Shown one piece after another: positions 33,825 through 41,435 of a stretch of DNA of 45,404 bases (position 1 is its first letter; each line of letters starts with the position of its first letter). Source of the stretch: Terriglobia bacterium (GTDB taxonomy: Bacteria; Acidobacteriota; Terriglobia; UBA7540). The position numbers and the translations under genes are program-made. Location: NCBI GenBank assembly GCA_020073545.1, contig JAIQEZ010000026.1:1-45404 (forward strand), given 5' to 3'. A model generated the notes under the pieces. The model was not told the origin of the DNA, ran no database searches, and was given only the letters and a program-made list of their open reading frames with translations.

Positions 33825-34312
33825 AGTATCCTCCTCATAGAAGGTGAAGTCATTTCATGCCACCTAGGGTTGTGCCCAGCAAACACCGTTCTGCCATCGC
33901 GTTCAGGTCGTGGCAGGTTCGTCCGCGTCACGCTGCGGACCTTGCCACGAGCCGACGATGCTCGACCCTCATGCCCCGGCGGAGGGTCGAAGTTTTCGTC
34001 AATCTCCCGGTAGCTTGGCGGCCGTATAATTCGGCCGGTTGCCATCCTGGGGGAAACCAGATTTTCGCCTTGAGCCTGAGCAACCGCAGCAGGAATAGGT
34101 TTCGGGACGCCGGCAGCGGAGTTTAACTCCCATCCTCTTCGCGTGACTGAGGACGTTGCCCCCGCTAGGAGCCCCCGAGGAGACTACCACGCTCCATGCG
34201 CAGTGGTACTCCTCTCCCTTTTACCGAGGAGGCAGAACTTCAGCCCTGAGTGGAGTCTCCCCCTCTTACCGATCATATGCACTTTCGACGGTTCCGAACC
34301 CTGAACCCCGCA
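33825..34312 (-). ncRNA. Structured leader RNA candidate upstream of the secreted propeller-like gene
   Basis: About 480 bases without a gene, lying between a promoter (34313-34342) and the ATG at 33824. Several strong hairpins form. TCGACCCTC/GAGGGTCGA is at 33962-33990 (9 bp perfect). CGTGGCA/TGCCACG is the outer stem at about 33911-33949. GGCCG/CGGCC sits inside TGGC/GCCA at about 34016-34044. GGAGTTTAACTCC is at about 34118-34130. A 12-bp stem GAGGAG-TACCAC/GTGGTA-CTCCTC lies at about 34180-34218. I compared it by eye with c-di-GMP-I, TPP, cobalamin, SAM and glycine riboswitches and found no full match; a GCAACC-hairpin-CGCCAAGC order faintly recalls c-di-GMP-I. A regulatory or stand-alone RNA is inferred. 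Confidence 0.35.
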
Positions 34313-34342
34313 ATCCTAGCACGTTTTGGGAAAAAAGGACAA
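34313..34342 (-). promoter_or_regulatory. Candidate promoter for the structured leader
   Basis: On the minus strand TTGTCC (34337-34342) and TAGGAT (34313-34318) are 18 bases apart, with a T-rich spacer. Transcription would start near 34306 and cross the hairpin-rich region. Confidence 0.4.
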
Positions 34343-34455
34343 ATTATCCGGGTCGGCTTTGTGCCGGCTCGGGTGCATCGCTGAAAGCTGACGTGGCTTC
34401 GCCTCAGACCGGCCAAGGCGGTGGTTCAGCGGAAGGACGGGGCTGAAGAATCTGG

Positions 34456-34632
34456 GTGAAGAGTGGCTTTCGGGCGCTGGAAGAGGCCCTGGTCGCCGTC
34501 CTGTGCAACCTCCACCACGCCCTCTACGGCAGGTTCAAATCCCGCCAGCCCTTCGACGGCTCCAAACTCTATCGGCTGCCGGAAGAACCCTCGCTCCTGC
34601 AGCCGACTTTTTCCACAACGGAGGCCGCATGA
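34456..34632 (+). other. 58-codon open frame, possible remnant of a transposase C-terminus
   Basis: A GTG-initiated frame without a good ribosome-binding site encodes FRALEEALVAVLCNLHHALYG, then FKSRQPFDG, ending shortly after. The helix with NLHHALYG recalls the final helix of some DDE transposases, but no catalytic part, terminal repeats or target duplication is visible. It may equally be chance. Confidence 0.2.
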
Positions 34633-34707
34633 AACCTCAAAAGAGAAAAGGTTCCTGCACCTCCAAAAGAGAAATCTCTCTTGAAATTCAGGGGAGAATC
34701 TACCCGC

Positions 34708-35937
34708 TCAGGGTTCCCCCTTCGCGCGCTCGATGGCATCCCTAACGTTCTCCGGTTGGTTTCCTACGTAAAACTTATACTGCTTGCCGCTCACCCAAAG
34801 GTAAAGCAGAGGCATGCCCAACACCTTGCTCACCTTCAGGCCTGTAGCCTCCGAGAGGGGTGCATCAAACTCGTGGGCCCTGTCTTTCTCGTTTTGATAC
34901 TTGATTCGTCCATTGGCGATAAGGAGGTAACCCGCCCTGCGCTTCTCATCCATCCAGCCCTGCTCGATCATGACTGGGAAGCGAAGCCCCGTTGAAGGTT
35001 CCGATGACGCTTCCGCCCTGTGCCCAACCTCTACCGGCCTAGATTGCGGTCGTGGTGAACCGAGATCCGCCAGCAACGCCTCGACCCGGCTTTCCTGTCC
35101 TGGAACTACTGAGATGCTCCGCCGATGCTCCTGCCTCCCGCTCGCAGAAATCCGCAGTTCGTGAGAGCCCGGAGCCGCCTCCGGGATCACCAGTTGGCCG
35201 GCGCCGTCGGCGGCTCCCCGGTGTGCGCCGTCGATGAACACGTCTGCCCCCGGCGAGGTCTGGATAACGATCTTTCCCGGCAGGTCCTCCAGCCGGGCCT
35301 CGATTTGGGTTGCTTGCCGTCCAGCGAGCATGATGCTCTGCTCGAAGTCTTTCTTGCCGTTCAGTGCGACTTTCAGTGCGTGGGCGCCGAGCTTGGCTGT
35401 CATCGTCAGTTCGCCTTGTGCGTTGGCCCGGCCCTGGAGCTCTCCATCCAAAAACACTTCGGCATTGGGCGAGGTTTCTACCACCAATTGCGCCGTGGCC
35501 GCCGCGCTCGCCTCACGCACCGCGGCAATCAGCGTGTCGTCCGCGCCCGCCAGGCGCAGGGTCGCGAGATATCTCTCGTCGGCGAGGAAGTCGATGCCGT
35601 GCTGCTTCACCAGCGTCGCCGCACGCTCGCTGGGCACACCGCCCGCCACCAGTTGCAGTACCTGCTCCTTGGTCAGCGGCTTGGGCCTGGCGGCGCGCAA
35701 GGCTTGAATGACCGTGTCCTTTGCGCCCGCCTGGCGCAGGGCTTGGAGGTAATCCTCGCTCAAATCGAAGTCGATGCCATGCTCCCGGATGAGCTTGACC
35801 AACTCGGGAGTCTCCATCCCCGCCTTCACCAAGTCCATGACTTGATCCTTCCCGAGTGGCACGTTGGGTTGCTGCGGGCCAGCAGGCTGTGCGATGACGG
35901 CCAGAAACATAATCAAGATGAGGAAGCGGAATTTCAT
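34708..35937 (-). CDS. Secreted PEGA-domain protein with duplicated N-terminal helical repeats
   Basis: 409 residues with a signal peptide ending near AGPQQ. Two copies of a roughly 65-residue unit follow: LGKDQVMDLVKAGMETPELVKLIREHGIDF, then YLQALRQAGAKDTVIQAL; and LTKEQVLQLVAGGVPSERAATLVKQHGIDF, then YLATLRLAGADDTLIAAV. Two PEGA domains come next (VVETSPNAEVFLDGELQG and VIQTSPGADVFIDGAHRG), then a C-terminal beta domain (AGYLLIANGRIKYQNEKD, then KVSKVLGMPLLYLWVSGKQYKFYV) resembling a PH-like fold. PEGA proteins are surface or periplasmic; the acidobacterial ones are mostly uncharacterised. A fragment of the N-terminal unit is found again at 16504-16755. Confidence 0.88.
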   Translation of the reverse strand: MKFRFLILIMFLAVIAQPAGPQQPNVPLGKDQVMDLVKAGMETPELVKLIREHGIDFDLSEDYLQALRQAGAKDTVIQALRAARPKPLTKEQVLQLVAGGVPSERAATLVKQHGIDFLADERYLATLRLAGADDTLIAAVREASAAATAQLVVETSPNAEVFLDGELQGRANAQGELTMTAKLGAHALKVALNGKKDFEQSIMLAGRQATQIEARLEDLPGKIVIQTSPGADVFIDGAHRGAADGAGQLVIPEAAPGSHELRISASGRQEHRRSISVVPGQESRVEALLADLGSPRPQSRPVEVGHRAEASSEPSTGLRFPVMIEQGWMDEKRRAGYLLIANGRIKYQNEKDRAHEFDAPLSEATGLKVSKVLGMPLLYLWVSGKQYKFYVGNQPENVRDAIERAKGEP

Positions 35938-36224
35938 AAGGCGCCTGGGGCTGTTCGGGTGATCGGATCATCGGCTCATCAGGTGATCGGGCCATCGGGT
36001 CACCAGAGAGCGACGGGTCGAGTGAGCGTGCCGTCAGGAAGTCCTTCGACCGGATTCATTCTACTCTCGTTGGTTTTCAGCGCGGCAACGAAAACGGCCG
36101 CAAGCTCGTTGGCCTCCTCCTGCTCACTACGCTGCGCCTAGCAAATCCCTCTTTTCCTCTGCGCGCGGCTGCGCCATAATGTCTTGCACTCGACAGAGAA
36201 TTCAGCCGGGCACGGAGGTTCACA

Positions 36225-36635
36225 TTGCTACCCGCCCCTGGGTTTCTAAGGCTCGTTGACGACGCCAGGTCACGCATTCGGCAAACCAGCGCTCAGGAAG
36301 TCAAGAGGCGGCTCGACGCAAAGGAGCGGTTCACGCTGATTGACGTCCGCGAAGAGAACGAATGGGCGAAGGACCACCTACCCGGCGCCGTTCACATGTG
36401 CAAGGGCATCATCGAGCGCGACATTGAGAACGCTGTGCCGATCAAGGGCACGCCGATCGTGCTCTACTGCGGCGCCGGGTTCCGCTCTCCCTTGGCGGCA
36501 GACAATCTGCAGAAAATGGGCTACACCGAAGTTCTCTGCATGGAGGGCGGCTGGCGGGGTTGGCTGGATGCTGGCTACCCCACCGAGAAGGACGAGCCGC
36601 GGGCTGCTGCGGCGGGCGGCAACAGCGGGGTTTAG
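36225..36635 (+). CDS. Rhodanese-like domain protein
   Basis: 136 residues from a TTG with GGAGG seven bases upstream. A single rhodanese domain: VKRRLDAKERFTLIDVREENEWAKDHLPGAVHM, then the active-site loop LYCGAGFRS with C82 at the right place, then LQKMGYTEVLCMEGGWRGW. The cysteine carries a persulphide in sulphur transfer. The six-residue loop CGAGFR fits sulphurtransferases rather than the seven-residue Cdc25-type loop. The N-terminal 18 residues have no signal peptide, so it is probably cytoplasmic. The 290-base gap before it holds low-complexity GATCGG/CATCGG repeats near 35955-36005. Confidence 0.9.
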   Translation: MLPAPGFLRLVDDARSRIRQTSAQEVKRRLDAKERFTLIDVREENEWAKDHLPGAVHMCKGIIERDIENAVPIKGTPIVLYCGAGFRSPLAADNLQKMGYTEVLCMEGGWRGWLDAGYPTEKDEPRAAAAGGNSGV

Positions 36636-36638
36636 ACC

Positions 36639-36850
36639 AGATTTCTCACCACACGATGCCTTTTTCCCGGCGGTCGGAAGGGCGGGGCTTCAGCCCCGCC
36701 GGAATCGCGGGTTCCCAGCATCTGGTCGTCTCGCGCCCCGCGCAACTCCTTCCGACAAACCGCGCCGGGCGCGAGACGAAGAAACAATTACAGGCGTCGT
36801 GTAACGGCGGGGCTGAAGCCCCGCCCTCCCTCGTCCGTGGTAAGAAATTC
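36639..36850. repeat. MITE-like inverted-repeat element, about 210 bp
   Basis: The ends are AGATTTCTCACCAC (left) and, inverted, GTGGTAAGAAATTC (right): near-identical terminal inverted repeats. Inside are two mirror-image hairpins, GGCGGGGC-TTCA-GCCCCGCC (36681-36700) and GGCGGGGC-TGAA-GCCCCGCC (36806-36825). The element has no open frame of its own. Related ends occur at 37690-37706 (AATTTCTCACCACGG) and 44828-44892 (AGATTTCTCACCGCACGATGCC, followed by the GGGCGGGGC hairpin). A non-autonomous mobile element is inferred. Confidence 0.6.
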
Positions 36851-36913
36851 GGGCTGGACCCTGCGCGCTTCTCTCCTCCGGCCCGCAGGCTGCGCGCGGC
36901 GGCGCTCGCCAGG

Positions 36914-37672
36914 CTATTTGCTGAAGATTTTGTGCAGGTGTCCCATGGGCCGGTCGACATTAAAATAGAGGGTCACTTTCAGGTGAGTCTCGGGATCGAC
37001 GGCCTCCAGCCGGTCATAGTCGTGGCCGTTCTCCCCCATCAAGCTCTGTGAGCCGGGCTGCAGTCCCAGTACCTTAAGGATGACGTACTCCTCTGAGGTC
37101 GCGATGACCTCAAACGCGGTCTTCTGGCTTTTTCCGTCACCGGTGCTGAGGATCGACTTGATGAGGTTGCGCGCGATGTTCTGGTGAAACTGCGCGTGCT
37201 CCGCGTCATGCATTTCGCGGTAAGCAAGGAAGGACATGTGGTGGGCGTCGATATCGACGTAATTCTTGTCGAGGATCTTCTGCGCGTGCGCGAGGGCTTC
37301 CGCGTAGTCCTTGCGATTGAAGGCCTCGAACATCTTCGTTGACTCGTCGGAATCCTCGATGCTGGAATATTCCGGCGAATCGGCGTAAGCATGCCGCAAC
37401 TCCAGAAAATCCACCGAGGTGTCGCCCTTCTTTACCCGCTCCAGGAGGTTCTTGTACCGGTCGGCTGAGACCTCCTGCGGCGGCACAGCCGGCAGGAGCG
37501 TCGCCGCCAGCCCCGTTCCAACTTGATCCGTACGACCCGCACCAAACAGAAGCTGAATGGCTGGGGGGCGCAGCAAATGGGCTTCAGTCAGGATAAGTTG
37601 GAACGGTGCCAGCAGGAATGCCGTCACGAGGAGAATGGCAGCAATTCCGAAGCATCTCAGCAGCGTCCTCAT
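36914..37672 (-). CDS. DUF4919 family protein, membrane-anchored or secreted
   Basis: 252 residues. The N-terminus has a hydrophobic stretch (ILLVTAFLLAPFQLIL) that is a signal peptide or anchor. The conserved part starts at YKNLLERVKKGDTSVDFLELRHAYADSP, continues with a TPR-like helical section (YAEALAHAQKILDKNYVDIDAHHMSFLAY), then NLIKSILSTGDGKSQKTAFEVIATSEEYVIL and ends with LYFNVDRPMGHLHKIFSK. That order is the DUF4919 signature. The function of the family is unknown. The gene lies between two copies of the ATTTCTCACCAC repeat end. Confidence 0.88.
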   Translation of the reverse strand: MRTLLRCFGIAAILLVTAFLLAPFQLILTEAHLLRPPAIQLLFGAGRTDQVGTGLAATLLPAVPPQEVSADRYKNLLERVKKGDTSVDFLELRHAYADSPEYSSIEDSDESTKMFEAFNRKDYAEALAHAQKILDKNYVDIDAHHMSFLAYREMHDAEHAQFHQNIARNLIKSILSTGDGKSQKTAFEVIATSEEYVILKVLGLQPGSQSLMGENGHDYDRLEAVDPETHLKVTLYFNVDRPMGHLHKIFSK

Positions 37673-37810
37673 AAAAGGGCTCCTAATCTGAATTTCTCAC
37701 CACGGGTGGCGGAGGGCCTGGGATCGAAAGGTTAAGCGTCCTGTTCCCATGTCCGCGTTTCAACCTTCAACTTTCGACTTTTGACCTGTTTCCCCCTGCG
37801 CTGTCACCTG

Positions 37811-38506
37811 TCACCTATGACCTGTCCCCTGTCTTTCCGCCCGCTCCTTGATGCCGAGAAGCATCTTGCGCTCCATGATAAAGCTCACGGGCTCCATAAT
37901 GCGGCCATTCATAAGCCGGTTGAAGGCGCTGGGGTTGTAATCGCTGCGAAAGCGCTCGATCAAGCGCGTCGAATGTTCGTCAATCGGTTGGAGGTAAAAC
38001 CCCCACAGCACGTTGAGATAGTCGCCCGGCTTCATGACGGGCGGGCCTGAACCCACGCGCGTGTCGCCATGCAACACCAGCGCGCGATTCGGCTCCACAA
38101 TGACCGCCGGCATGGGCGGCATCTTTGGATGCAGCCGTATGCCGTCGCCAGGTTTCAGGGTTTGGAATTGCGGCAGAATCCGGTCGGCGTTGTGGATGTC
38201 GCACCCGAACAGGTTCTCAAGCCTGTCGTAGGAATAGAAGCCCGCTTTGCCTTGCCCCATCTGGACGAGCCACGGCCACACTTCTTCCGCGGAAGCGCGA
38301 ATGGTAATGGCGTGCGTAGCGGCAAGCTTGGGGTTCGGCACCAGGTCGTCACCTGGGAGCGTGGCGCGAACTTCCGCCGGCGTCGCGCCCCACTTCAGGT
38401 GCCAGGGCCGGATATAGTGTGGATAAATCAGCAGGGCGACCGCCCCGATTACGACCAGTCAAATCACGGTTTGCTTGATAGCAACCCTTACCCAGCGTCG
38501 TGCCAT
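37811..38506 (-). pseudogene. SRPBCC-type protein gene interrupted by a TGA at codon 16
   Basis: The intact frame from a GTG at 38341 gives an SRPBCC-like lipid-binding-fold protein (HAITIRASAEEVWPWLVQMGQGKAGFYSYDRLENLFG, then MKPGDYLNVLWGFYLQP). However, the conserved family start lies upstream: the minus-strand frame from the ATG at 38506 reads a membrane span (LVVIGAVALLIYP) and HLKWGATPAEVRATLPGDD, which runs without a break into that GTG start. The only obstacle is a TGA at 38459-38461, inside the predicted membrane span. GGGAGAAG precedes the ATG. No ATG, GTG or TTG lies between the TGA and 38341. A nonsense mutation (for example TGG to TGA) or sequencing error is most likely; selenocysteine is implausible in a membrane helix. 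Confidence 0.7.
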
Positions 38507-38624
38507 GAGTTTCTTCTCCCCTCCGCACGTGAGTAAAATTCCACGTCGCCTACGTACCGCAGCAATCCAGAAGCCTCATCTGATGGTAAACTACGTTGCC
38601 GCCGGACAATTTTCAGGAGGAATC

Positions 38625-39965
38625 ATGGACAAGCGGGAATTGTCCTCAGAGAAATTCAGCCGTCGCTCATTCCTGAACTGCAGCGCCAGGGCGCTTGGCG
38701 CGGCCAGTGTCGCCAGCGCGGCGGTTTCCTACAGCCGCATTCTCGGCGCCAATGACCGCATTTCCCTCGGACACATTGGCATCGGCAATCGCGGCAGCGA
38801 GCTCGATGATATCGTCGCGCAGCTCAAAGACAAGCACAACGTGGAGATGACGGCCGTCTGTGACCTCTGGAAGGTCAACCGCGAGAAGGCCGCGGCTCGT
38901 GCGGAGAAGACTTACGGCCGCGCCCCGCGCAGTTTCCAGTATCTCGAAGACCTGCTGGCGCTCAAGGACGTTGATGCCGTCCTGATTTCCACGCCCGAGC
39001 ACTCACACTCCCCGGTGCTGAAGCTCACCGCCGAATCCGGCAAAGACGCCTACGTCGAAAAACCCATGGGGAACGTCTTGGAAGAAGCCAAAGCCGCGCG
39101 CGACGCGGTGCTCGCGCGCAAGCTGATCGTGCAAGTGGGGACGCAGCATCGCAGCGAACTTTACCCACGCGCCGCGCACGACCTGGTGCGGAAGGGCGTG
39201 CTGGGCGAGGTCAGCAAGGTCGAAATCGAGTGGAACTTTCACGGACCGCGCTGGCGGGGCCGCCCGGAAGTGAAACTGATTCGCGAAGAGGACACCGACT
39301 GGCGCGCCTGGCTCGCGACCAAACCCTACCAGCCCTTCGATCCGCAACTCTATTTCGAGTTCCGCTTGTACAAGGATTTCTCCAGCGGCATCCCTGACCA
39401 GTGGATGAGCCACGGCATCGACCTGGTGCACTGGTTTATGGACGATCCCTTCCCGAAGTCGGCCCTCGCGCACGGGGGCATCTTCGCCTGGCACGACGGC
39501 CGCCAGAATCCTGACACCTTCGTCGCTTTGTGCGAATATCCCCAAGGCTTCCTGGTGAGCTATTCGACCAGCTTCGGCAACGACGCGCCCAGCTTCACGC
39601 GTTACATGGGCAAGCAGGCCACGCTATTTAACTTCGGCGGTGAAGGCAGCCCACGCTACCAGCTCGTGGAAGAGAAGGGCACCCACGAAGACAACCCCGC
39701 GATCGACGCGCAGCGCAAAGCGGAATACATCCAGTTGCCGGGCGATAAGGGCCTGCCGCCCATGGGCATGGGCGATGACGACCTTCACCACATGGCCAAC
39801 TGGTTCGAGTGCGTGCGCAGCCGCCAGCAGCCTCACGCTACGGTGCTCAACGGCTTCAGCCACTCCGTAGCCTGCATCATGGCCGCGCACTCGTACTGGC
39901 AGGGCAAGAAGCTTTACTGGGACGCGAAGAACGAGCAGATCCTCGACCACGCGCCGGAGGGGTAG
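38625..39965 (+). CDS. Gfo/Idh/MocA-family oxidoreductase with Tat signal
   Basis: 446 residues from the ATG at 38625, with AGGAGG five bases upstream; a longer frame from 38475 is not used. The N-terminus SRRSFLNCSARALGAAS is a twin-arginine signal. The Rossmann domain has GHIGIGNRGSE, VCDLW and STPEHSH, and the family signature is YVEKPMG. The second domain contains MSHGIDLVHWFM. Enzymes of this type oxidise or rearrange sugars using tightly bound NAD(P); Tat export of the folded holoenzyme is common in Acidobacteriota and Planctomycetes. The substrate is unknown. Confidence 0.93.
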   Translation: MDKRELSSEKFSRRSFLNCSARALGAASVASAAVSYSRILGANDRISLGHIGIGNRGSELDDIVAQLKDKHNVEMTAVCDLWKVNREKAAARAEKTYGRAPRSFQYLEDLLALKDVDAVLISTPEHSHSPVLKLTAESGKDAYVEKPMGNVLEEAKAARDAVLARKLIVQVGTQHRSELYPRAAHDLVRKGVLGEVSKVEIEWNFHGPRWRGRPEVKLIREEDTDWRAWLATKPYQPFDPQLYFEFRLYKDFSSGIPDQWMSHGIDLVHWFMDDPFPKSALAHGGIFAWHDGRQNPDTFVALCEYPQGFLVSYSTSFGNDAPSFTRYMGKQATLFNFGGEGSPRYQLVEEKGTHEDNPAIDAQRKAEYIQLPGDKGLPPMGMGDDDLHHMANWFECVRSRQQPHATVLNGFSHSVACIMAAHSYWQGKKLYWDAKNEQILDHAPEG

Positions 39966-40022
39966 GGGCAGGCGGGCAGGCCACGGAGGGCAACCCATCG
40001 TCCAAACAATTACATTGTGACA

Positions 40023-40120
40023 TAGGGTCCTGAGTCAGAAGTTCGCTGACCAAGTCTTCCCGTTGCGGGCGCCCGCTCCGCGGGCTGAGTTCATCAACGA
40101 ACTCCTGACGCAGGACCCTA
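40023..40120. repeat. 98-bp inverted-repeat element in front of the TauE/SafE gene
   Basis: TAGGGTCCTGAGTCAGAAGTTCGCTGA (split here as 40023-40049) is matched by the complement of 40094-40120 at 24 of 27 positions. The central 44 bases contain a further GCGGGCGCCCGC core. The element ends 11 bases before the GTG start of the transporter and adds an in-frame ATG that makes an artificial longer open frame. No coding capacity is likely. Confidence 0.6.
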
Positions 40121-40131
40121 GGGCTCGAACC

Positions 40132-40968
40132 GTGAACACCCTCGAACTCACTCTGTTGATCTGGCTGGGCTCGCTGCTGGCGGGCTTCCTGGGATCGCTG
40201 ACCGGACTGGGCGGCGGCATTGTCATCACGCCACTTCTCACGCTGGCGTTCGGAGTCGATATCCGTTATGCGATCGGCGCCACCCTGGTTTCCGTCATCG
40301 CCACTTCCTCCGGGGCGGCGGCCGCCTATGTCAAAGAGGGTTTCACCAACATCCGCATCGGGATGTTCCTGGAAATCGCCACCACTGTGGGGGCAGTCGT
40401 GGGAGCCTCCATTGCCGCTCGTCTGCCCGCCTCCTCGATCGCCGTCATCTTCGGGATCGTTCTGCTTTACTCCGCGTACATGGCCAGCCGACCGAGTCCC
40501 CCGAGGGTTGCGGACGACCACCGCAACCGCCTGGCAACGCTACTGAAATTCGATTCCGAGTATCCCACGACGACTGGCCTTCAGAGCTACCACGTGCGGG
40601 GGGTTCCCACGGGGTTCAGCCTGATGTTCGTAGCTGGAACTCTCTCCGGCCTCCTCGGCATTGGCTCCGGAGCGCTGAAGGTGATCGCCATGGACCAGGC
40701 GATGCGCGTCCCCTTCAAGGTTTCCACGACGACCAGCAACTTCATGATCGGCGTCACGGCCGCCGCCAGCGCAGGAGTCTATCTCCAGCGGGGTTACATC
40801 GATCCCGGCCTGGCGATGCCCGTCATGCTGGGAGTTCTGCTGGGCTCGCTGCTCGGCGCACGAGTCTTGGCCAGGACCCGGACGGCTTCGCTGCGGCTGG
40901 TTTTCGGCCTGGTCGTAGCCATCATGGCCGTGGAGATGATCTATCACGGTTTGACAGGAAAAATCTGA
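40132..40968 (+). CDS. TauE/SafE (TSUP) family sulfite/sulfonate exporter-like permease
   Basis: 278 residues from a GTG at 40132; the open frame extends to 40063, but its first 23 codons come from the inverted repeat. Eight or so membrane spans are arranged as two halves, each beginning with the TSUP word: GFLGSLTGLGGGIVITPLL and, later, GTLSGLLGIGSGALKVIAMD. The family moves sulfite, sulfoacetate, taurine-derived or similar anions across the inner membrane. A DUF1634 gene follows one base later, a known pairing. The substrate is not predictable. Confidence 0.9.
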   Translation: MNTLELTLLIWLGSLLAGFLGSLTGLGGGIVITPLLTLAFGVDIRYAIGATLVSVIATSSGAAAAYVKEGFTNIRIGMFLEIATTVGAVVGASIAARLPASSIAVIFGIVLLYSAYMASRPSPPRVADDHRNRLATLLKFDSEYPTTTGLQSYHVRGVPTGFSLMFVAGTLSGLLGIGSGALKVIAMDQAMRVPFKVSTTTSNFMIGVTAAASAGVYLQRGYIDPGLAMPVMLGVLLGSLLGARVLARTRTASLRLVFGLVVAIMAVEMIYHGLTGKI

Positions 40969-40969
40969 G

Positions 40970-41359
40970 ATGAACAAACCTGCAACTCGCTGGACGGATC
41001 AACGAGTCGAGACCATCATCGGCAACCTGCTGCGCGCCGGTGTTTTGCTGGCCGCTGCGGTGGTCGCGCTGGGAGGGGTTATCTTCCTCGTCCGCCACGG
41101 TTGCACCATGCCTCAATATGCCAGGTTCGTGGGAGAACCCTTCGAACTGCGCACCGTTTCAGGAATAGTCCGGCGCGCCGCCTCCTTTCGCGGCCGCAAC
41201 ATCATTCAACTGGGCCTGCTGCTTTTGATCGCCACACCCGTGGCCCGCGTGGCCTTTTCGGTGGTGGCCTTCGCGCTGGAGCGCGACCGCCTTTACGTCG
41301 GCGTGACACTCATCGTCCTGGCTGTCTTGCTCTTCAGCCTCGCCGGCGGGCATGTGTGA
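40970..41359 (+). CDS. DUF1634 membrane protein, partner of TauE/SafE
   Basis: 129 residues with three membrane spans (about 21-42, 78-100 and 104-122). It starts with VETIIGNLLRAGVLLAAAVVALGG and contains IIQLGLLLLIATPVARVAFSVVAFALERDRLYVGVTLIVL, the DUF1634 pattern. Its ATG lies one base after the transporter stop, so translation is coupled. DUF1634 proteins are found next to TSUP permeases and may form part of the transporter; the role has not been defined. Confidence 0.9.
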   Translation: MNKPATRWTDQRVETIIGNLLRAGVLLAAAVVALGGVIFLVRHGCTMPQYARFVGEPFELRTVSGIVRRAASFRGRNIIQLGLLLLIATPVARVAFSVVAFALERDRLYVGVTLIVLAVLLFSLAGGHV

Positions 41360-41435
41360 TCGCAGCGAGACAGCCCCCCGGCGGCATTCTTCATGCCAGC
41401 GAAATGCCGAAGCAACGGCCGTTGCCGGCAACGAC

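Noticed and set aside
33990-34090. c-di-GMP-I (GEMM) riboswitch in the structured leader
   Set aside because: The order GCAACC, hairpin, CGCCAAGC is only partly like the GGCAAACC...GACGCAAAGC core, and the second stem with its receptor is not found. Kept only as an unknown structured leader.
34520-34560. tRNA T-arm-like sequence GGCAGGTTCAAATCCCGCC
   Set aside because: No D-arm, anticodon arm or acceptor stem fits around it.
38459-38461. Second selenocysteine codon
   Set aside because: The TGA lies in a hydrophobic membrane span with no Cys or redox motif and no conserved position; mutation or sequencing error is far more likely.
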